A stretch of 23,977 bases of DNA. Origin: Tubiluchus corallicola (Eukaryota > Priapulida > Priapulimorpha > Priapulimorphida > Tubiluchidae). Below are positions 19,234-23,977 of this stretch, piece by piece. Made by a program: the position numbers and the translations under genes. The first letter of the stretch is position 1. Every line of letters starts with the position of its first letter. Below the pieces are notes generated by a model. The model searched no databases. It was not told where the DNA came from and was given only the letters and a program-made list of their open reading frames with translations. The stretch is from contig JAQGDQ010000579.1 in the NCBI GenBank assembly GCA_030141605.1, positions 112,501-136,477 on the forward strand, written 5' to 3'.

Positions 19234-20047
19234 GCGAGTACACACACAATGTCCTGCATGTAGTGGACACACCACTCGAACATACGGTTCGACTTGCATC
19301 CAATTCTGAATCCACCAGAACTGATTGTGGTCGTAAGTCGACGACTGCCCACAAAATTCCCGGATTCCCAAACGATTTCTGGCAACCAAATGCGTCAAAT
19401 AAATGAAAAAAAAGAATCCAAACAAATCATCTACGTCATGCACTGTCACGCATCGAGTTAGTGCAGCTACCGCACTGCAAAACTGTGCAGTCCTGAGTAA
19501 TGTTGCACAGAAATATTAGAAGCATGCATTAGGAGCAGCAGGAAAAGTTGACCATGATTGTTTTAGCCAAGCCACTGAAACAACTTATACAATAAAATAG
19601 ATGAATTATATGTCGACGATTAATGTAAAATAATACATTAATACAATATATATATATCACAAGTTGATTGAACCTGCCTGTACAAAACTCTTACTTTTGT
19701 CGTAAAGGGTTCAGTTTTAACAAAGCTCCAACCACACAAAACACAATGCTAGTTTATTGAGGACTGCAAAAATGGTGTGTAAAAAGAATGAACAATTTTT
19801 TTTATTAATGTCCATGGACGACTGTTTTACACAAGTATGTAATTCCAAGTTCATTCAAAACCCATAAATTTACACTGTATTATAAATTAGCATATTAACA
19901 TAACTGCGCATAATTAATTAGATGAGACTAGTAGTAATTATATATATAGCTGCTGGCAGCACCAATGTTAATCATTTAATAAGTTATAAAGTGCACTAAA
20001 TATATGCATTGCCAATAAATGTGACCTTGCATAGCAAAACTGGTATA

Positions 20048-20703
20048 GCCGGTATATTATTATATCTACCTAGAGTACTAGGTATGGTATATTATTATAT
20101 CTACCTAGAGTGCTAGGTATGGTATATTATTATATCTACCTAGAGTACTAGGTATGGTATATTATTATATCTACCTAGAGTGCTAGGTATGGTATATTAT
20201 TATATCTACCTAGACTACTAGGTATGTGTACATTATTATATCTACCTAGAGTACTAGGTATGGTATATTATTATATCTACCTAGAGTACTAGGTATGGTA
20301 TATTATTATATCTACCTAGAGTACTAGGTATGTGTATGTTATTATATCTACCTAGAGTACTAGGTATGGTATATTATTATATCTACCTAGAGTACTAGGT
20401 ATGGTATATTATTATATCTACCTAGAGTACTAGGTATGTGTATGTTATTATATCTACCTAGAGTACTAGGTATGTGTATGTCATTATATCTACCTAGAGT
20501 ACTAGGTATGTGTATATTATTATATCTACCTAGAGTACTAGGTATGTGTATATTATTATATCTACCTAGAGTACTAGGTATGTGTATGTTATTATATCTA
20601 CCTAGAGTACTAGGTATGTGTATATTATTATATCTACCTAGAGTACTAGGTATGTGTATGTTATTATATCTACCTAGAGTACTAGGTATGTGTATATTAT
20701 TAT
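20048..20703 (-). repeat. AT-rich hairpin minisatellite, about 18 units (right arm)
   Basis: Reverse complement of the left array: ACCTAGAGTACTAGGT plus a TATTATTATATCT-type linker. TGTGTATGT-type linkers dominate the half far from the spacer, and the 352-bp higher-order period of the left array is not evident. The frame 20436-20720 (a 12-residue period, CMLLYLPRVLGM-like) is the array translated and is not a gene. Confidence 0.93.
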
Positions 20704-22253
20704 TCTCTTATTCATGCTGATCGTTTTCGTATCCGTTTCAGTTCTCTGCGTTGTTTCTGAGCCACTACGGTATTGACATTCACAGTTGAGCGAAAGGCAA
20801 AAAATGGCTTTCAAAGTTCGTGTTACAATTTGCATAGCAACCGAGAAAGATGTTGGTTACCATGTGGTTTGTGAGAGTGCTACAAAGTACAAGTCTCTTT
20901 CTGGAACTTGTACGCAAGCATAACCGTGCACCTAATTTTGAAGAATTGAGTTTTCTCAGTTTTTTTACCTCTGGTTCTATAATTAAACTAGCGCACTTTG
21001 GACGGTTTTGCTATGCAGAGTCTCAAATAGCACGTACACCAAATTTAAACGTTCCCAAAGCAGAAACCCTTTCAAGTTAGACACCTGAATTTACCTTATA
21101 TGGAAATTAGTCAAATTACACCTTCACATCACAAATTACAAAAGCATTTTCACAGTATAACTAATAACTTTTGATACAACAATAAAAACCATTTCTTTCA
21201 TCTATTCATTTGCTGAAATGGGGGAGCTAAAGGTGGGTGGACACCGATATTCTCTCCTAGTATTAAACATCTGTATTTGTAAGCAGTGATGACGAGTATA
21301 TTATTTTTCGTTTGCTTTATCATAAGATTATTTTACCTGAGAGTCTTACTAATTTTCCCACTGAATTAAAAATAAAAACTTTTAATGTCAAATTCACTTT
21401 CCTTACATACCATGGTAATTAAGACCAGTAAACTTGAACATAAGAAACTGAAAATTCCATTATAAAACTCATAACAAATAAACCTACACATAATTAAAAC
21501 TTCATAAGTGGTAAGTAAAAAGTAACCCTTTCACAAAAAATAAGAATTTTACTCAGCTTATAATGTTAAGCAAAATAAACAGGGATGTTTTTTTACCTGA
21601 ACAGGTAGGAAGTGTAAAGCCATCTTTCCTTAACAGACATGTTCATAAGACGTTAATGTAAGTATCAGCAATACTCGGGCTCTCGGTCTCACTAATACCA
21701 CCACCCCATCGTTAAAGATGAGAGTTGATTATTTTAATTACATTGGTATGCCTTATGGCACACACATGAAAGATCGAAACACTGTAAAAGCTCCGAATGC
21801 AATTTCGTATGAAAATTACGCTTAACTCCTTCAGGAGAATTCAAAACAGGTCTTATAAGACCTATGAATTTTAGCTACTGGTTTAATTGTGTCTGGATAG
21901 CCGAAATTTTCTGCATTAGCCAATTTCACACAAGCGATATTGTACATTGTTACAGTGCAAACACTGCAGTTACTGAAAACTTTTTTCAATTTTTTCGCCG
22001 ATTTTTAATTTGTTAAGGTGAGCAAATGCATTTCATAACATTGTGTGAGCAGTAGAAACCTACAAAAATGATAAAATATAACTTAATCGCTGCTTAGTGA
22101 GAGCAGTTTTACATGAACCCTTGCAAAATGCAGTAAACGCTCACGGTCGTGAAAGAGTCAAATGCAATTCAATATATGATTTACTATTCCATATTTTATT
22201 TAGTTACAGATCCTTTTTGCAAACATTACGAAAAAAGTGCTAATTATACAAAC

Positions 22254-22382
22254 CTCGTCAAAAAACACTTGTGTTTTGCGCAGAATATGTTTCAACTCGG
22301 TCAACTCCAAATAGTTCCGTTTCAGCGCTTCTGCATTTGTGTTAACTTCCTTCATTTCAATCTCCAACTTTTCAAATGTGGC
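22254..22382 (-). pseudogene. ATP6V0A1: Antisense copy of V-ATPase subunit a exon 4
   Basis: The 129 nt give the same 43 residues as exon 4. Two differences are seen and both are silent: AAC to AAT (Asn) and ACT to ACA (Thr). The acceptor CTGCAG and the weak donor GTTTGT are kept. On its own strand it cannot continue into an exon 5, since none is found in minus orientation in the spacer, so as assembled it is a truncated gene copy. It could instead be the second haplotype placed in inverted orientation. In the + transcript it is antisense intron sequence complementary to exon 4. Confidence 0.85.
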
Positions 22383-22708
22383 CTGCAGTAACGAGATTAT
22401 TTCTTTGCAATTATCCATTACACACAAGCTTCTTAGAGTTTTATTTTAATATACAGGGATGAGAATGACAAATTGCAAAAAACTCTGAAACAGGCCGGGG
22501 TTTTTAGGGCCGCCTAGGCCCCCAATGGGGTCGAGGATTGCAATTTTGTGACCATAGAGAGCCTCTAAGTGAACTTAAAATATCAATTACCTTGTTTCAT
22601 GCATAATTTAAAATACCCAACTGTCAAGGATACATGATACCTAATTTCTCAAAAACACCTTAGTACTGGCAGCTCCTATGCAAAAGTATATAAAAACTGT
22701 GTGCAAAA

Positions 22709-23165
22709 ATCGCCCCTTATATCCGATGTCCCTTATAGCGGAAGTTGAGTTCGACCGAGTCTCACGAGTCTTGATGCTCGATGCTGATTCAGTCAGTCGG
22801 TTCTAGAACTAGAAATGTACTTGAGAGCAATATATCATTCAGCAACTGAAGAACTTGATGACGAATTGTAAATTGAGATGTATATTTCAAATACGAGGGC
22901 CCGTGTGGGATCTTGGCATAGGCTTTTTAGGATGTAAAAAATATTTGATCATGGAATCCCTTATACGCGAGGTAATTTACCTGGGTTTCTATTACTCGGG
23001 ACCTGAAGATATGGTCTCTTATAACCGAAAGTTCCTTATAACCGAGTACCTTATATACGAAGATTTTTGTAAGGAAAAACATTACGAAAAATCGGGACCG
23101 GCGTTGGTGGTGACTTATAAACGAATTTCCCTTATAAACGAGTACCTTACACCCGAGGTTGACTG
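22709..23165 (-). mobile_element. Right-arm copy of the TATAAGG-motif segment
   Basis: Mirror of 4535-4990, ending at the complement of CAGTCAACCTCGGG with TA beyond it. The plus frame 22855-23175 covers it and is a chance read-through of repeated CTTATAANCGA motifs. Confidence 0.45.
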
Positions 23166-23572
23166 TAACTCATGATACTGCGAGTCGGTATCCAACATTT
23201 AAAGTAAAAAGCATAATTTTTCCTATCCTTGTCCATCTTGAAATATGATAAAAACTCTACATTTTAACACCTATAACAATGCCAAACCATTTCTCATAAT
23301 TAAATAATAGGTTAAAGCCTTAGTTTTAATGTGCCCAACCAGTGATGACATCACAGCTGAACATAATTATCAACAGCACAAACATTCAATGAGCGTGTTG
23401 CAGGTGCTTATGAAAATTGAAGTACAACACTGAAGCAAAAACTCATGATAATATCACGCAACCAAATGAAACTACACTTATTTATGACGTCACACGTCAT
23501 CAGACCTGATCGTTACTGACAATACTAACTTCAAGCTCAACCATTTCAAGGTCAAAGTCAATCAATACTCAC

Positions 23573-23670
23573 TTCAAGGTCAATCATTTCTCTCGGGGCG
23601 GGAGCGTCAGGATTATCACCCGTGTCCAACATCGGAATGCCATCTTTTTTAATCTCTTTTTCTATGAATC
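23573..23670 (-). pseudogene. ATP6V0A1: Antisense copy of V-ATPase subunit a exon 3
   Basis: All 98 coding bases are identical to exon 3, with acceptor CTTACAG and donor GTGAGT intact. The decoy donor 43 bp further on is changed to GTTAGT. Whether exons 1 and 2 are also duplicated cannot be seen because the window ends at 23977, still in the homologous intron 2. Identity of the coding part against about 2% difference in the introns implies selection, gene conversion or an allelic origin. Confidence 0.85.
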
Positions 23671-23977
23671 CTGTAAGGATCAAATCAGCATTGTACATTA
23701 TTCCAAGCTTGCAAGTAGTTTGGTACTTTAAGCAATGTTCTAACACTAGCATGGTGTATCACTACAATAAAACCAACAATATAAAATTTACATTAGCACT
23801 AAACCAGCAAAACCGCCAAACTTGAACATTTTACAGAACAGCATACAGTTAGTTATGGCGTTAATGCAGCAATTTTGTAAAGAGTTAGAAAAATGGTTGC
23901 TATTCCCGTTAAAAAATCACAAGTCATGTAGTACGTTGGGTTTATTTTACTGTTATCAATTACATTTAGATACTTAG

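Larger units (their letters stand above)
15268..23977 (+). other. Intron 6, incomplete (at least 8.7 kb)
   Basis: The intron starts at GTAAGT and reaches the window end with no further + strand exon of this gene in view. I looked for the next conserved block of the family and did not see it before the right arm, nor on the + strand within it. Contents are plain AT-rich sequence to 15690, a foldback element, a G-rich minisatellite, then the right inverted arm. Confidence 0.75.
16729..23977 (-). repeat. Right arm of the giant inverted duplication
   Basis: Reverse complement of 3725-11237. Its inner end is fused to the last minisatellite unit (…ACAGCATGGAT|GAGTGAC). The bases ATGGA are shared by the minisatellite unit and the arm end, a possible junction microhomology. 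It remains alignable to the final base of the window: 23977 pairs with about 3725. It is about 265 bp shorter than the left arm over the exon 3 to hAT-element interval, explained mostly by fewer minisatellite units and a single 57-bp copy. Confidence 0.93.

Noticed and set aside
20436-20720. 94-codon plus-strand frame with a 12-residue period
   Set aside because: It is the AT-rich minisatellite read through; the equivalent left array has no such open frame.
23558-23825. Plus-strand frame 23622-23825 as a gene
   Set aside because: It is the complement of the exon 3 copy and its intron.

Overview
The window is animal nuclear DNA. It is AT-rich, has short exons with GT-AG introns, and carries a tRNA-derived SINE, small inverted-repeat transposons and minisatellites. 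The taxon cannot be fixed from the sequence; an invertebrate is likely, and I see no bacterial, viral or organellar genes. The only gene I recognise is the 5' part of a V-type H+-ATPase subunit a gene (ATP6V0A / Vha100 family) on the + strand. Six coding exons (1299-1415, 2202-2280, 4031-4128, 5374-5502, 14484-14596, 15141-15267) join in frame to 663 nt, or 221 residues. That is roughly the first quarter of a subunit that is normally about 820-850 residues long. All six lie in the N-terminal cytosolic domain; the membrane domain must lie downstream of this window.

Layout. 1-1216 is the upstream or 5' non-coding region, with a CACGTG element. 1217-5502 holds exons 1-4 and introns 1-3. 5503-14483 is the large intron 4, about 9 kb. 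14484-15267 holds exon 5, a SINE-bearing intron 5 and exon 6. 15268-23977 is intron 6 as far as visible.

The dominant structure is a very large imperfect inverted duplication. The left arm (about 3725-11237) is repeated as its reverse complement in the right arm (about 16729-23977), about 2% diverged in the stretches I compared by eye. The right arm still matches at the last base of the window, so its outer end is not seen. The arms carry exons 3 and 4 with splice sites (the antisense copies differ only by two synonymous bases), an AT-rich minisatellite (about 24 versus 18 units), a 635-bp hAT-type element nested in an older inverted-repeat element, and a 519-bp Tc1/mariner/pogo-type element. 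The single-copy spacer (11238-16728) holds a 60-bp repeat array full of AP-1-type sites and interrupted by tracts made only of G and T, exons 5 and 6, a foldback element and a G-rich minisatellite that abuts the right arm.

Consequences, all inferred. In the pre-mRNA the arms of introns 4 and 6 could pair over more than 5 kb around exons 5-6. Exons 5 and 6 total exactly 240 nt and are phase 0 at both outer edges, so both circularisation and in-frame skipping are possible. Recombination between the arms would flip the spacer. The main competing explanation is an assembly artefact that joined a second haplotype in inverted orientation, and read-level data are needed to separate the two.
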